A stretch of DNA of 64,000 nucleotides, taken from the NCBI GenBank assembly GCA_902527265.1, contig CABZNY010000003.1:1-64000 (forward strand), read 5' to 3'. The translations under genes were made by a program, and so were the position numbers. The DNA is from an uncultured Pelagibacteraceae bacterium. Lineage in GTDB: Bacteria; Pseudomonadota; Alphaproteobacteria; Pelagibacterales; Pelagibacteraceae. The notes under the pieces were generated by a model that ran no database searches, had not been told where the DNA came from, and saw only the letters and a list, made by a program, of their open reading frames with translations. Positions 33,905-43,790 of the stretch are shown here, in pieces; position 1 is the stretch's first letter; every line of letters starts with the position of its first letter.

Positions 33905-34780
33905 ATGCTCAAGTGGCTAGAAAAAAACCTACCTAAAATTGTAATGGCTCCAGCTGTCGGATTAATTGGTTGGTTTGTCTATGGTTTTGTACTTTGGACC
34001 TTATATATATCTTTTACAAATTCTAAAATCTTGCCCAAGTATGAACTTTGGGGAGTAGGTCAATATGTTAAACTTTGGGGTTCTAGAAAATGGCTTATTG
34101 CAGTTGACAACCTTCTCATTTTCACAGCCTTATTCTTAATTTTTTGTGTAGTGATTGGCATTATTCTTGCAATATTTTTAGATCAAAAAATCAGGGCTGA
34201 AGGTGTCTTGAGAACTATTTATCTATATCCTATGGCTCTATCATTTATCGTTACAGGAACAGCTTGGAAATGGATTTTAAACCCAACCCTTGGTATCCAA
34301 AAAATGTTTATCGATTGGGGATTTGAAAACTTTACTTTTGATTGGTTGGTCAATCGAGAAATGGCCATCTACACCATTGTGATTGCAGGTGTTTGGCAAT
34401 CTGCAGGTTTTGTAATGGCATTATTTCTAGCTGGGTTAAGATCAGTTGAAGATGAAATCGTTAAAGCAGCCAAAATAGATGGTGCAAATTTATTTACAGT
34501 TTATTGGAAAATTCTACTACCAATGATGAGACCAGTTTTTTTTACAAGTTTTGTAATTTTGGTTCATATATCAATTAAAAGTTATGATCTTATTGTTGCG
34601 TTAACCCAGGGTGGTCCGGGTATATCTACAACCATGCCTGCATTATATATGACACAAACTGCATTTCACAAAAGTCAAGTTGGTTTGTCAGCAGCGAGTG
34701 CGATGATGATGTTTATGGCAGTAGCAGCTGTGATTATACCTTATTTATATTCTGAATTGAGGAGAGAAAATGCAAGATAA
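33905..34780 (+). CDS. Sugar ABC transporter permease (GtsB-like)
   Basis: A 291-aa CUT1 permease of the MalF type with six hydrophobic segments. The second half has the EAA-loop signature EIVKAAKIDGANLFTVYWKILLPMMRPVF. Together with the next permease it forms the membrane channel. It is the first gene after the terminator following the binding protein, and shares an 11-base overlap with the downstream permease. It is about 70 bases from the binding-protein stop, with no clear Shine-Dalgarno. Confidence 0.92.
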   Translation: MLKWLEKNLPKIVMAPAVGLIGWFVYGFVLWTLYISFTNSKILPKYELWGVGQYVKLWGSRKWLIAVDNLLIFTALFLIFCVVIGIILAIFLDQKIRAEGVLRTIYLYPMALSFIVTGTAWKWILNPTLGIQKMFIDWGFENFTFDWLVNREMAIYTIVIAGVWQSAGFVMALFLAGLRSVEDEIVKAAKIDGANLFTVYWKILLPMMRPVFFTSFVILVHISIKSYDLIVALTQGGPGISTTMPALYMTQTAFHKSQVGLSAASAMMMFMAVAAVIIPYLYSELRRENAR

Positions 34781-35672
34781 AATACACTCTTCATATAAAC
34801 AGCTTGAACAAAAATCTAAATATACAAATATGTTTTTGAGATGGTTTTTATATTTTGTTTTAGTAATTTTTGCCTTGTATTTTATTTTTCCCTTGTATGT
34901 AATGGTTGTTACTTCATTAAAAACAATGGAAGAAATCCGTCAAGGAACACTTCTAACTTGGCCAAGTGGATTAAATTTTGACTCTTGGTTAGTTGCATGG
35001 GGTGGAAGAGGATATGGTGCAGGTGATACTTTCTTAAAACCATATTTTTGGAATTCAATCAAAATGGTTGTTCCAGCAGTATTCTTTTCTACTTTTATTG
35101 GTGCGATGGCTGGATATGTTTTAACAAAATGGAGGTTTAAGGGAGACAAATGGGTTTTCCTTTTCTTATTATTTGGTTGTTTTATTCCTTATCAAGCTAT
35201 CTTATTACCCATGGCTAGAACTCTTGGAGTTCTAGGAATATCGAATTCTGTAATTGGACTTGTTTTGGTCCATACAGTTTATGGAATTCCCTTTACAACT
35301 TTATTTTTTAGAAATTTTTATGTTTCTATTCCTTCTGAATTAGTAAAAGCTGCTAGAATAGATGGAGCAGGATTTTTTAAAATATTTTTTAAAATTTTGC
35401 TTCCAGTATCAACTCCAATCATAGTAGTAACAATAATCTGGCAATTCACACAAATTTGGAACGACTTTTTGTTTGGCTCAACATTTTCATTTGGAGAGGC
35501 AGCTCCAATACAAGTTGCTTTAAACAATATGGTTTTATCAAGTACTAGTGTTAAAGAATATAATGTAGATATGGCATCTGCTATTATTGCAGGAATTCCA
35601 ACACTTATTGTATATGTTCTAGCAGGTAAATATTTTATTAGAGGATTAACTTCAGGAGCAGTAAAAGGATAG
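34770..35672 (+). CDS. Sugar ABC transporter permease (GtsC-like)
   Basis: A 300-aa MalG-type permease. There are about six membrane spans, beginning at FLRWFLYFVLVIFALYFIFPLYVMVVTSLKTMEEI. The EAA loop is SELVKAARIDGAGFFKIFFKILLPVSTPIIV. It pairs with the preceding permease, which it overlaps by 11 bases, and the ATPase gene begins after 2 bases. Members of this subtype import glucose, mannose or related hexoses. Confidence 0.92.
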   Translation: MQDKIHSSYKQLEQKSKYTNMFLRWFLYFVLVIFALYFIFPLYVMVVTSLKTMEEIRQGTLLTWPSGLNFDSWLVAWGGRGYGAGDTFLKPYFWNSIKMVVPAVFFSTFIGAMAGYVLTKWRFKGDKWVFLFLLFGCFIPYQAILLPMARTLGVLGISNSVIGLVLVHTVYGIPFTTLFFRNFYVSIPSELVKAARIDGAGFFKIFFKILLPVSTPIIVVTIIWQFTQIWNDFLFGSTFSFGEAAPIQVALNNMVLSSTSVKEYNVDMASAIIAGIPTLIVYVLAGKYFIRGLTSGAVKG

Positions 35673-35674
35673 GG

Positions 35675-36769
35675 ATGAAAACATTAAAAATAGAGGAATT
35701 ATCAAAAAACTTTGGATCAACTGAGGTTTTAAGGAAAATTAATTTAGAGATAGATGAGGGTAATTTCTTAGTTCTTTTAGGACCTTCTGGATGTGGAAAA
35801 TCAACCTTGTTAAACATTATTGCAGGATTAGAAACTATTAATGAAGGAAATGTTCACATAGATGATTACAATGTAAGCAAAGTAGAGCCAAAAGACCGAA
35901 ATATTGCAATGGTATTTCAATCTTATGCTTTGTACCCATCTATGAATGTACGTGAAAATATGATCTTTGGTCTTAAACAAGCTAAAGTTTCAAAGGAGAA
36001 AATCGAAGAGCAATTGGAAAAAGTATCAAAATTTTTACAAGTAGATGCTTTGTTAGAGAGAAAGCCATCACAATTATCTGGCGGACAAAGACAGCGTGTT
36101 GCAATAGGAAGAGCATTAGTGAGAGAACCAAGAATATTTTTATTTGATGAACCTCTATCAAATTTGGATGCAAAGTTAAGAGTTGAGATGAGACGAGAAA
36201 TTAAAAAACTTCATCAGCAACTTAAAACAACAGTAGTTTATGTAACGCACGATCAAACAGAAGCTATGAGTTTAGGTACAAATATTGCAATTATGAATCA
36301 TGGTGTAATTCAGCAAAATGATACACCTGAAAATATTTATAATAAACCTAGTAATACTTTTGTGGCAGACTTCATAGGTTCTCCATCAATGAATTTAATA
36401 AAAGGCAATCTAAAAGAGAGTTCAAATAAAGTTTCATTTATTACCCATGGATCAAATATCGAAATTCCGATAAATGGATATGATTTTAAAGAAAAGTCTA
36501 ATTTAGATAATAAAGAGGTTTTTTATGGAATAAGACCAGAACATATATTTTCTAAAAAATCTAATGAAGAGGATTTTGAGATTAATTTAAGAGCAGATTT
36601 AAGTGAATATATTGGACATGAACAGATAATGACTTTTAATTTTGAAAATCAAGAGGTGTTAGCTAAGTTTCCATCAACAGTAAAAATAGATCTATCAAAA
36701 AATACAAATTTATTCTTTGATTTAACTCAAATTTCATTGTTTGATGCTAAAACAGAGGAGAGAATTTAA
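35675..36769 (+). CDS. Sugar ABC transporter ATP-binding protein (UgpC/MsmK/MalK type)
   Basis: A 364-aa ATPase with Walker A GPSGCGKSTLLN, Q-loop VFQSYALYPSMNV, signature LSGGQRQRVAIGRAL, Walker B FLFDEPLSNLDAK and switch His in TVVYVTHDQTEA. The C-terminal ~125 residues form an OB-like TOBE domain (GIRPEHIF), as in MalK. It drives the two adjoining permeases. The following SDR gene begins on the base after its stop, so the sugar-processing genes are probably co-transcribed. Confidence 0.95.
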   Translation: MKTLKIEELSKNFGSTEVLRKINLEIDEGNFLVLLGPSGCGKSTLLNIIAGLETINEGNVHIDDYNVSKVEPKDRNIAMVFQSYALYPSMNVRENMIFGLKQAKVSKEKIEEQLEKVSKFLQVDALLERKPSQLSGGQRQRVAIGRALVREPRIFLFDEPLSNLDAKLRVEMRREIKKLHQQLKTTVVYVTHDQTEAMSLGTNIAIMNHGVIQQNDTPENIYNKPSNTFVADFIGSPSMNLIKGNLKESSNKVSFITHGSNIEIPINGYDFKEKSNLDNKEVFYGIRPEHIFSKKSNEEDFEINLRADLSEYIGHEQIMTFNFENQEVLAKFPSTVKIDLSKNTNLFFDLTQISLFDAKTEERI

Positions 36770-37531
36770 ATGAAAGTAAAATATTTTGACTTAAAAAATA
36801 AAAAAGTTTTTATTACTGGAGGTGGCTCAGGTATTGGAGCTTCAATAGTGGAACATTTTTGTGAACAGGAATGTGATGTTTATTTTGTTGATATCAATAA
36901 GAAAGACTCAAATAAACTAATTAAAAATCTTAAAAAAAAAGGTCTTAAAGTACCTCATTTTATTGAATGTAATCTTATTAAAATTAAAAAATTACAAACT
37001 ATCATTCAAAAAATAATTAAATCAAAAGGTCCTATCGATATTTTAATAAATAATGCAGCTAATGATGACAGACACTCCACAGATCAAGTAGATGAAAAAT
37101 ATTGGAATAATAGAATGGATGTGAATTTAAAACATTTTTTCTTTACAATTAAAGCAGTTTTAAAAGGAATGATTAAAAATAAAGGTGGAGCTATCGTAAA
37201 TTTAAGTTCAGTTTCATGGATGTTAGGTGAGGGTGATAAAGTTGCTTACGAGACAGCAAAGTCAGCTGTTATTGGTCTGACTAGATCTTTTGCGAGAGAA
37301 TTTGGTAAATATAATATTAGATGCAACTCAGTTACCCCTGGATCAATTGCTACTGAGAGACAAATAAAGCATTGGCTTACTCCAAAGTATAAAAAATTTA
37401 TTCTTGATAAACAGTGCTTGAAGAGGCAGCTTAAACCTGATGATGTGGCAAGTTTAGTTGTTCATCTTTCATCTGATGTATCGTCAGGATGTACGAAACA
37501 AAACTTTATCATAGACGCTGGTATCACTTAA
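36770..37531 (+). CDS. SDR-family dehydrogenase
   Basis: A 253-aa short-chain dehydrogenase. The nucleotide motif is ITGGGSGIGASIVEHF, the Ser is in IVNLSSVSW and the Tyr-Lys pair is VAYETAK. It is fused to the end of the ABC operon with no gap, which suggests it oxidises the imported hexose, for example glucose/galactose-type 1-dehydrogenation, or a later intermediate. A sugar dehydrogenase feeding the lactonase and dehydratase genes further downstream would make sense, but nothing in the sequence proves it. Confidence 0.83.
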   Translation: MKVKYFDLKNKKVFITGGGSGIGASIVEHFCEQECDVYFVDINKKDSNKLIKNLKKKGLKVPHFIECNLIKIKKLQTIIQKIIKSKGPIDILINNAANDDRHSTDQVDEKYWNNRMDVNLKHFFFTIKAVLKGMIKNKGGAIVNLSSVSWMLGEGDKVAYETAKSAVIGLTRSFAREFGKYNIRCNSVTPGSIATERQIKHWLTPKYKKFILDKQCLKRQLKPDDVASLVVHLSSDVSSGCTKQNFIIDAGIT

Positions 37532-37542
37532 AATTTATATAA

Positions 37543-38583
37543 GTGTCTAAGAAAATTAAAATATCTGTTATTGGAATAGGTTTAATGGGACTACAACATG
37601 TTAAAGCTATTCAAAAATCAAAATTAGCATCTCTTCACTCAATTGTTGAAATAAAAAAAACTGGGATAGAATTGTCTAAAAAATTAAATGTACCACTTTA
37701 TAAAAATATCAAAATTTTATTAGCAAAAGATAAACCCGATGCTGTGATAATTGCAACACCCAATGTTCTACACGAAACTGATACTGTTCGATTTTTGAAA
37801 TCTAAAATTCCTGTATTATTAGAGAAGCCGATTTCAGATAATATTAAATCTGCAAAAAAAATAATTAATAGTGCACGCTCAAATAAAACTTCATTACTGA
37901 TAGGATATCATAGACGCCATAATTCAATTGTTAATAATGTTAAAAAAATAATAGAAAATAAAAAACTTGGAAAAATTGTATCTGCAAATATTTTATGCTG
38001 GCTATATAAACATAAAAAATATTTTAATGAAAAATGGAGAGTAAGTGAAGGTGGTGGCCCATTAGGTATTAATTTAGTTCACGATATTGATATGATTTGT
38101 TATTTACTTGGTCCTGTTAAGTATGTTCAGGCATTTAAATCGAATAATATTAGGAAATATAAGGTTGAGGATACAGCTTCTGTAAATTTATTTTTTAAAT
38201 CTGGAACTTTATGTACTCTAAATGTATCTGATACTATAACTTCACCATGGAGCTATGAATTAACAGCTGGAGAAAATCCTGCCTATCCAATAACTGACCA
38301 ATCCTCGTATTTTATTGGAGGAACAAGAGGCTCTGTTCAATTTCCAAATTTAAAGTTATGGTACTATAAAAAAGAAAGAAGTTGGTGGAATAATATTTTA
38401 AATAATAAAATTAAAGTTCAAAAAAGTAATGAAACTTTGATTAATCAGATCGATCACTTTTCAAGAGTAGTTTTGAAAAAAGAAAAACCAAAAGTGACTG
38501 GCAAGGATGGATTAAATTCTTTAATAATTTTTGATGCAATAAACAAAAGTTCTCAATCAGGTAAAAAAATAAGAATTAATTAA
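37543..38583 (+). CDS. Gfo/Idh/MocA family dehydrogenase (GTG start)
   Basis: A 346-aa NAD(P)-dependent sugar dehydrogenase with VIGIGLMGLQHVKAIQ as the Rossmann motif, VLLEKPISDNIKSAK with the active-site Lys, IGYHRRHNSIVNNVKK, and the C-terminal domain GGPLGINLVHDIDMICYLLGPV. The start is GTG at 37543, 11 bases after the SDR stop. It is convergent with an EamA exporter, overlapping by 8 bases, so it ends the glucose-type transport operon. The substrate is probably a sugar taken up by that transporter, but is not determined. Confidence 0.85.
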   Translation: MSKKIKISVIGIGLMGLQHVKAIQKSKLASLHSIVEIKKTGIELSKKLNVPLYKNIKILLAKDKPDAVIIATPNVLHETDTVRFLKSKIPVLLEKPISDNIKSAKKIINSARSNKTSLLIGYHRRHNSIVNNVKKIIENKKLGKIVSANILCWLYKHKKYFNEKWRVSEGGGPLGINLVHDIDMICYLLGPVKYVQAFKSNNIRKYKVEDTASVNLFFKSGTLCTLNVSDTITSPWSYELTAGENPAYPITDQSSYFIGGTRGSVQFPNLKLWYYKKERSWWNNILNNKIKVQKSNETLINQIDHFSRVVLKKEKPKVTGKDGLNSLIIFDAINKSSQSGKKIRIN

Positions 38584-39460
38584 TTTTTTTAACCTTCTTT
38601 GTTCCTTCAACTCTAATAAATAAAATTCCAAAAATGATAATTCCAATAAGACCAACTATCTTACTTATATCTGCGGGAACCCCAAAAATTAAGAAATTAA
38701 TTATTGTTGACCAAAGCAACTGAGAATACTGAAAATTAGTTACAAATGACAAATTAGATAATTGAATTGCATAAATAATTATAAAATGACTTATAAAGCC
38801 AAAAATTCCCATAGCAACTAAACCAATCCAATAAATATTATTTTCAATTGGTACCCAATTAAATGAAATATAAATAGTAAATATCAAAGCTCCAGTAACT
38901 GCCGTATAAAAAACTGCAGAGAAAGGTTCATTGTTTCCTGAAATAAGTTTTGTAAAAAATTGATAAAGTGCCCAACATAGTGGTGGCACTATAGGAAAGA
39001 TTAATTCTGGCGATAGCACTTTCATACTAGGTCCTAGAGCATAAATAATTGATCCAAAACTAAGCAACATCAAAATTGTACCTTTGGGAGACAGTATGTC
39101 TTTTAAAAAATATGCTGATAAAAGTGAAACAATTAAAGGAGCACTAAAAAAAACTACGTATATGTCAACTAAATCAAATCTTTGTAACGAGTTAAACATA
39201 AAAAAAGTTGCTGTAACCATTAATAATGATCTAATAATTTGAATTTTAAAATTTCTAGTTAAATTAAGCTTCGGCTTAAAGATTAAGAAATAGACACAAA
39301 GAGCAACAAAGTGAAAAAAAAATCTTCCCCACACAGCTTGTGTAACCGGCATAACATTTCCTAAATATTTTGCAGTTGAGTCCATACAAACAAATAAAAA
39401 AAACCCTGAAGCGGATAGAAAAATAACCTTAATTAAAGAGGCTTTTTGATTTTTTGACAT
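38576..39460 (-). CDS. DMT-superfamily transporter (EamA)
   Basis: A 294-aa protein with about ten hydrophobic segments in two EamA repeats, beginning VIFLSASGFFLFVCMDSTAKYLG and including VWGRFFFHFVALCVYF and FSAPLIVSLLSAYFLKD. It lies between a MocA-type dehydrogenase and the UxaA gene, downstream of and in the same direction as UxaA with a 28-base gap. A metabolite exporter role is typical of the family; the substrate is unknown. Confidence 0.86.
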   Translation of the reverse strand: MSKNQKASLIKVIFLSASGFFLFVCMDSTAKYLGNVMPVTQAVWGRFFFHFVALCVYFLIFKPKLNLTRNFKIQIIRSLLMVTATFFMFNSLQRFDLVDIYVVFFSAPLIVSLLSAYFLKDILSPKGTILMLLSFGSIIYALGPSMKVLSPELIFPIVPPLCWALYQFFTKLISGNNEPFSAVFYTAVTGALIFTIYISFNWVPIENNIYWIGLVAMGIFGFISHFIIIYAIQLSNLSFVTNFQYSQLLWSTIINFLIFGVPADISKIVGLIGIIIFGILFIRVEGTKKVKKIN

Positions 39461-39488
39461 GATAATTTATGAAAAATTTAACAAAAAG

Positions 39489-40994
39489 TTACATCACCAC
39501 GCCTACTTGCCAAGGATTAAACTCCTCGTCACCGTAGCCGTTAATTTCACTTTTCGATTTATTTCCTGAAGCGGTGTTTACAACTAGATCAAATATTCTA
39601 TTTCCAACTTTTTCAATGTCTTCTTTACCTTCTGCAATAGTCCCACAATTTATATCCATATCTTCTTCCATTTTTTCATACATCGCAGTATTCGTAGATA
39701 ATTTTAAACTCGGAACAGGTTTACATCCAAAACATGAACCTCTACCTGTTGTAAAACAAATTACATTTGCACCTGAAGCAACTTGGCCTGTTACAGACAC
39801 TGGGTCATACCCTGGAGAGTCCATAAAGTTAAAACCTTTATTTTTTAATGGTTCTGCATATTCAAGTACATCTTCTAGAATTGATTTACCACCTTTAGCA
39901 ACAGCACCCAGTGACTTTTCAAGTATGGTAGTTAATCCACCTCGTTTATTCCCAGGAGCAGGATTATTATCCATTGTGCTATTATTAATTGAAGTATAGT
40001 TTTTCCACCATTTTAATCTTTCAATTAATTTATCTGCTGTTTCTTGACTGTTTGCTCTGTTAATTAGAAGATGCTCAGCCCCATAAATTTCAGGAGTTTC
40101 AGATAATATTGAACTTCCACCTTTTTTAACTAACAAATCAGCTGCAACACCTAACGCTGGATTTGCAGTAATGCCAGAGTACCCATCTGATCCTCCACAT
40201 TGAAGAGCCAAAGTTAAATGACTTACAGACTGAGGAGTTCTTTTAATTTTGTTAGCTTCAGGTAATAAATTTTTTATTTGCGATAGAACTTTTTCGACAA
40301 TTTTTTTAGTTCCACCTTCGTCCTGAATTGTTAAAAAATGAATTCTATTATGTTTTTTTACAGACTCATCAAACAAACTCACTTGAGCACATTCGCAACC
40401 TAAGCCGATAACAAATACATGAGAAAAATTTGGATGGTTCTTAAAACCGTCAATTGTTCTTTGAAACATTTGCATTCCTTCGCTTATAGTATTCATTCCA
40501 CATCCAGTTGAGTGAGTAATCGGAACTATGCCATCAATATTAGGATAATCATTTAGAATGTTAGAATATTTTATTTTTTCAACAATCATTTTAGTAACAG
40601 TTGCTGAACAGTTAACTGTACTTACGATACCTATATAATTTCTAGTAGCTACTTGACCGTTATCTCTTAATATTCCATTGAAAAAGGTATCAACTTTTTC
40701 ATCAACAATTGTTTTTTTATTTTTTACTTGAAATTCTCTATCAAATTCTTTGAATTCTAAATTATGAGAATGAACATGTTCACCAGCGGTAATATTTTTT
40801 GACGCAAATCCAATTATCTGATCATACTTAATTATAGGATCACCTTTGTTTATGGATTTTAAACAAACTTTGTGTCCAAATGGTATAGGATCAATAGTAC
40901 TTATCTCTTGACCATTAATTTTCGTTTTTTCTGGTATAATAAATTGACTTACGCCTACATTATCATTTTTATTGAGTACAATTAGACTATTCAT
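39489..40994 (-). CDS. uxaA: UxaA/GarD-family sugar-acid dehydratase
   Basis: A 501-aa enzyme with the N-terminal SAF-type domain (GHKVCLKSINKGDPIIKYDQIIGFASKNITAGEHVHSHNLEF) fused to the UxaA catalytic domain. The latter has HSTGCGMNT, VIGLGCECAQ, LALQCGGSDGYSGITANPALG, NPAPGNKRGGLTTILEKSLG and FTTGRGSCFGCKPVPSLKLSTN. These are altronate dehydratase motifs; GarD (galactarate dehydratase) shares the architecture and cannot be excluded. It would give a 2-keto-3-deoxy acid. It is divergent from the XylD-type gene over 47 bases, so the two may be co-regulated. Confidence 0.86.
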   Translation of the reverse strand: MNSLIVLNKNDNVGVSQFIIPEKTKINGQEISTIDPIPFGHKVCLKSINKGDPIIKYDQIIGFASKNITAGEHVHSHNLEFKEFDREFQVKNKKTIVDEKVDTFFNGILRDNGQVATRNYIGIVSTVNCSATVTKMIVEKIKYSNILNDYPNIDGIVPITHSTGCGMNTISEGMQMFQRTIDGFKNHPNFSHVFVIGLGCECAQVSLFDESVKKHNRIHFLTIQDEGGTKKIVEKVLSQIKNLLPEANKIKRTPQSVSHLTLALQCGGSDGYSGITANPALGVAADLLVKKGGSSILSETPEIYGAEHLLINRANSQETADKLIERLKWWKNYTSINNSTMDNNPAPGNKRGGLTTILEKSLGAVAKGGKSILEDVLEYAEPLKNKGFNFMDSPGYDPVSVTGQVASGANVICFTTGRGSCFGCKPVPSLKLSTNTAMYEKMEEDMDINCGTIAEGKEDIEKVGNRIFDLVVNTASGNKSKSEINGYGDEEFNPWQVGVVM

Positions 40995-41041
40995 TTTTTA
41001 ATTTAGGTTTTATATATCATTATAATATATTTTATTATTTT

Positions 41042-42817
41042 ATGAAAAAGAAGAATTTAAGAAGCAAACAATGGTTTGATGACCCAAAAGATCCAGGCAT
41101 GACAGCCATGTATTTAGAAAGATATCTAAATTATGGTCTTACAAGAAAAGAACTTCAATCAGGAAATCCAATAATTGGAATAGCCCAATCAGGGAGTGAT
41201 TTATCTCCATGTAACAGACATTTTTTGGATTTAAGTAAAAGAATTAAAGATGGAATTAGAAGAGCAGGTGGTATTCCGATGGAATTTCCTACTCACCCAA
41301 TTCAAGAAACTGGAAAAAAGCCTACTGCAATGTTGGACAGAAACTTATCATATTTATCTTTGGTTGAGATACTTTATGGATACCCACTTGATGGAGTTAT
41401 ACTTACAACTGGATGTGATAAAACTACCCCAGCAGCGTTAATGGCAGCTGCAACAGTTAATATTCCTGCAATTGTTTTATCTGGTGGTCCAATGCTTGAT
41501 GGAAATTATAAAGGTAAGAAAGCTGGCGCAGGAACCATTATTTGGGAAGCAAGAAGATTGCATGCTAAGGGAGAAATTAATTACGAAGAATTTATGGATA
41601 TGGCAGCAGCATCTTCGCCAAGTCCTGGTCACTGTAATACAATGGGAACAGCTTCATCAATGAATTCTGTTGCTGAGGCATTGGGAATGTCTTTACCAGG
41701 ATGTGCAGTAATACCAGCTCCATATAGAGAAAGAGAACAAATTTCTTTTGAGACTGGATCTAGAATTGTAAAAATGGTTCACGAAGATTTAACTCCTTCA
41801 AAAATTATGACAAAGAAAGCTTTTGAAAATGCAGTTATAGTTGCAAGTGCTATAGGAGCTTCCAGTAATTGTACAACACATTTAATTGCTATCGCAAAAC
41901 ATATGGGTGTAAAATTTGATTTATCGAATTGGCAAAAGCTTGGACACAAAATACCTTTATTAGCAAACTGTCAACCTGCAGGTGAACATTTAATGGAGGG
42001 TTTTTACAGAGCTGGAGGTATACCAGCAATCATGAAAGAATTAATGAAGAATAATAAAATTCACCAAAACCTAATTACTGTAACTGGTAAAACAGTTGAA
42101 CAAAATTTAAGAAAAAAAATCGATGTAGATAGAGATGTGATTAAAACGTTTAAAAATAATTTGACTGACAAGGCTGGGTTTCTAGTTATGAAAGGAAATT
42201 TCTTTTCATCAGCAATTATGAAAACCTCAGTAATTAGTAAAGAGTTTAGAGAAAGATATTTATCAAATCCTAAGCACCCTAATGTTTTTAAAGGTAAAGC
42301 TGTAGTTTTTGAGGGTCCAGAGGATTATCATGATAGGATCAATAGCAAGAAACTAAAAATAGATGAAAAATCGATTTTAATAATAAGAGGTTGTGGACCT
42401 GTTGGATACCCTGGTTCTGCTGAGGTGGTTAATATGCAACCACCTGATAGACTACTTAAAAAAGGCATTAATGCACTTCCAACTCTTGGAGATGGAAGAC
42501 AGAGTGGTACTTCTGAAAGCCCATCTATTCTTCATGTATCACCAGAATCTGCTGTTGGTGGTGATTTAGCTATTGTTAAGACAGGAGATAAAATGACAAT
42601 AGATCTTAATAAAAGAAGAGTTGATCTTCAAATATCAAAGTCTGAATTTATTAAAAGAAGAAAAAAGAAAAAGATAAAGAAACTTACAAATCAAACACCG
42701 TGGCAAGAAATATCTAGATCAAATGTTGGTCAACTTGAAGACGGTGCATGTATTATGTCAAGAGATCAATATTTAGATATCACTAAAACAAAAGGTGTTC
42801 TAAGAAACTCTCATTAG
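41042..42817 (+). CDS. xylD: Pentonate dehydratase of the IlvD/Edd family (XylD-type)
   Basis: A 591-aa [Fe-S]-dependent dehydratase, the same length as Caulobacter D-xylonate dehydratase XylD as I recall it, and very similar across the protein. Shared segments include FDDPKDPGMTAMYLERYLNYG, GIAQSGSDLSPCNRH, VILTTGCDKTTPAA, SPGHCNTMGTASSMNSVAEALGMS and TLGDGRQSGTSESPSILHVSPESAVGG. The cluster cysteines are visible in PCNRH, TGCDKT and GHCNTMG. It would convert xylonate or a related aldonate to the 2-keto-3-deoxy acid. The glyoxylate-reductase-like gene begins on the base after its stop. Other aldonates are possible. Confidence 0.86.
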   Translation: MKKKNLRSKQWFDDPKDPGMTAMYLERYLNYGLTRKELQSGNPIIGIAQSGSDLSPCNRHFLDLSKRIKDGIRRAGGIPMEFPTHPIQETGKKPTAMLDRNLSYLSLVEILYGYPLDGVILTTGCDKTTPAALMAAATVNIPAIVLSGGPMLDGNYKGKKAGAGTIIWEARRLHAKGEINYEEFMDMAAASSPSPGHCNTMGTASSMNSVAEALGMSLPGCAVIPAPYREREQISFETGSRIVKMVHEDLTPSKIMTKKAFENAVIVASAIGASSNCTTHLIAIAKHMGVKFDLSNWQKLGHKIPLLANCQPAGEHLMEGFYRAGGIPAIMKELMKNNKIHQNLITVTGKTVEQNLRKKIDVDRDVIKTFKNNLTDKAGFLVMKGNFFSSAIMKTSVISKEFRERYLSNPKHPNVFKGKAVVFEGPEDYHDRINSKKLKIDEKSILIIRGCGPVGYPGSAEVVNMQPPDRLLKKGINALPTLGDGRQSGTSESPSILHVSPESAVGGDLAIVKTGDKMTIDLNKRRVDLQISKSEFIKRRKKKKIKKLTNQTPWQEISRSNVGQLEDGACIMSRDQYLDITKTKGVLRNSH

Positions 42818-43786
42818 ATGAAACCAAAAATTTTAGTTTCTCGAAAAATTTCTGATGGTGCTGAAGAAATATTAAAAAAAGAATTTGATGTAACTCTTAA
42901 TTTAGAAGACAAACCTTACACATATGAGGAATTAATAAAAATTTCTAATGAATATGATGGTTTAATATCTACAAGTTTTGATAAATTAGATAAAAATTTT
43001 TTTGATAGTTTAAATGGAAAATTAAAAATTATTGGTCATGTTGGAGTTGGATACGACAATATTCATACACAATCAGCCAAAGAAAAAAATATCAAAGTTT
43101 CAAATACGCCAAACGTATTAAACGATGCTGTAGCAGAAATAACAATCCTTTTAATTTTAGCATCGTCCAGAAGAATTGGTGAGGCTTATAATCTTGTTAA
43201 GTCAAATACTTGGAAAGATCATAGACCAGATATTACTAAATTAATGGTAGGTAACGAAATTACTGGAAAAACTTTAGGTATAATAGGTATGGGAAGGATT
43301 GGCCAAATAGTTGCAGATAGGGCTAGAGCGTTTAAAATGAAAATAGTTTATTACAATAGAAATAAGTTAGCTAATGATTTAGAAAAAGGTGCAACTTATT
43401 ATCCCGATTTAAAATCAATGCTTCCAAATTGTGATTATGTAAGTTTGCATACTCCTGCTACCTCAGAAACTAAAAATATAATTAATTCAGAAATTTTAAA
43501 GCAGTTTCCAAAACATTCAGTCTTTATAAATACTTCGAGAGGATCAACAGTAGATGATGATGCTCTAATTGAAGCTTTACAAAATAAAAAAATCTATGGA
43601 GCTGGGTTAGATGTTTTCAATAATGAACCTAATCTTGATAAGAGATATTTAGAGTTAGAAAATTGTTTTGTTCTTCCTCATGTAGGTAGTGCGACACATG
43701 AAACTCGATTAGCTATGAGTATGTTAGCCGTAAAAAATATAAAATGTTTTTTCTCTCAAAAACCTCTTTTATCAGAAGTTGTTTAA
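42818..43786 (+). CDS. Glyoxylate/hydroxypyruvate reductase-like 2-hydroxyacid dehydrogenase
   Basis: A 322-aa D-2-hydroxyacid dehydrogenase with GIIGMGRIGQIVADRARAF, followed by YYNRN, where the Arg suggests NADPH preference. The catalytic Arg is in NTSRGSTVDDDAL, the Glu in DVFNNEPNLDKRYLEL and the His in LPHVGSATHETR. This is the GyaR/GhrB-like branch. Its immediate coupling to the XylD-type dehydratase suggests it handles a C2 or C3 product, such as glyoxylate or hydroxypyruvate from glycolaldehyde metabolism. A palindrome follows the stop at 43791. Confidence 0.87.
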   Translation: MKPKILVSRKISDGAEEILKKEFDVTLNLEDKPYTYEELIKISNEYDGLISTSFDKLDKNFFDSLNGKLKIIGHVGVGYDNIHTQSAKEKNIKVSNTPNVLNDAVAEITILLILASSRRIGEAYNLVKSNTWKDHRPDITKLMVGNEITGKTLGIIGMGRIGQIVADRARAFKMKIVYYNRNKLANDLEKGATYYPDLKSMLPNCDYVSLHTPATSETKNIINSEILKQFPKHSVFINTSRGSTVDDDALIEALQNKKIYGAGLDVFNNEPNLDKRYLELENCFVLPHVGSATHETRLAMSMLAVKNIKCFFSQKPLLSEVV

Positions 43787-43790
43787 ATGA

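Noticed and set aside
39574-39999. 141-aa plus-strand ORF inside the UxaA-family gene
   Set aside because: It is antisense to a long, motif-complete dehydratase gene; the product has no recognisable domain.
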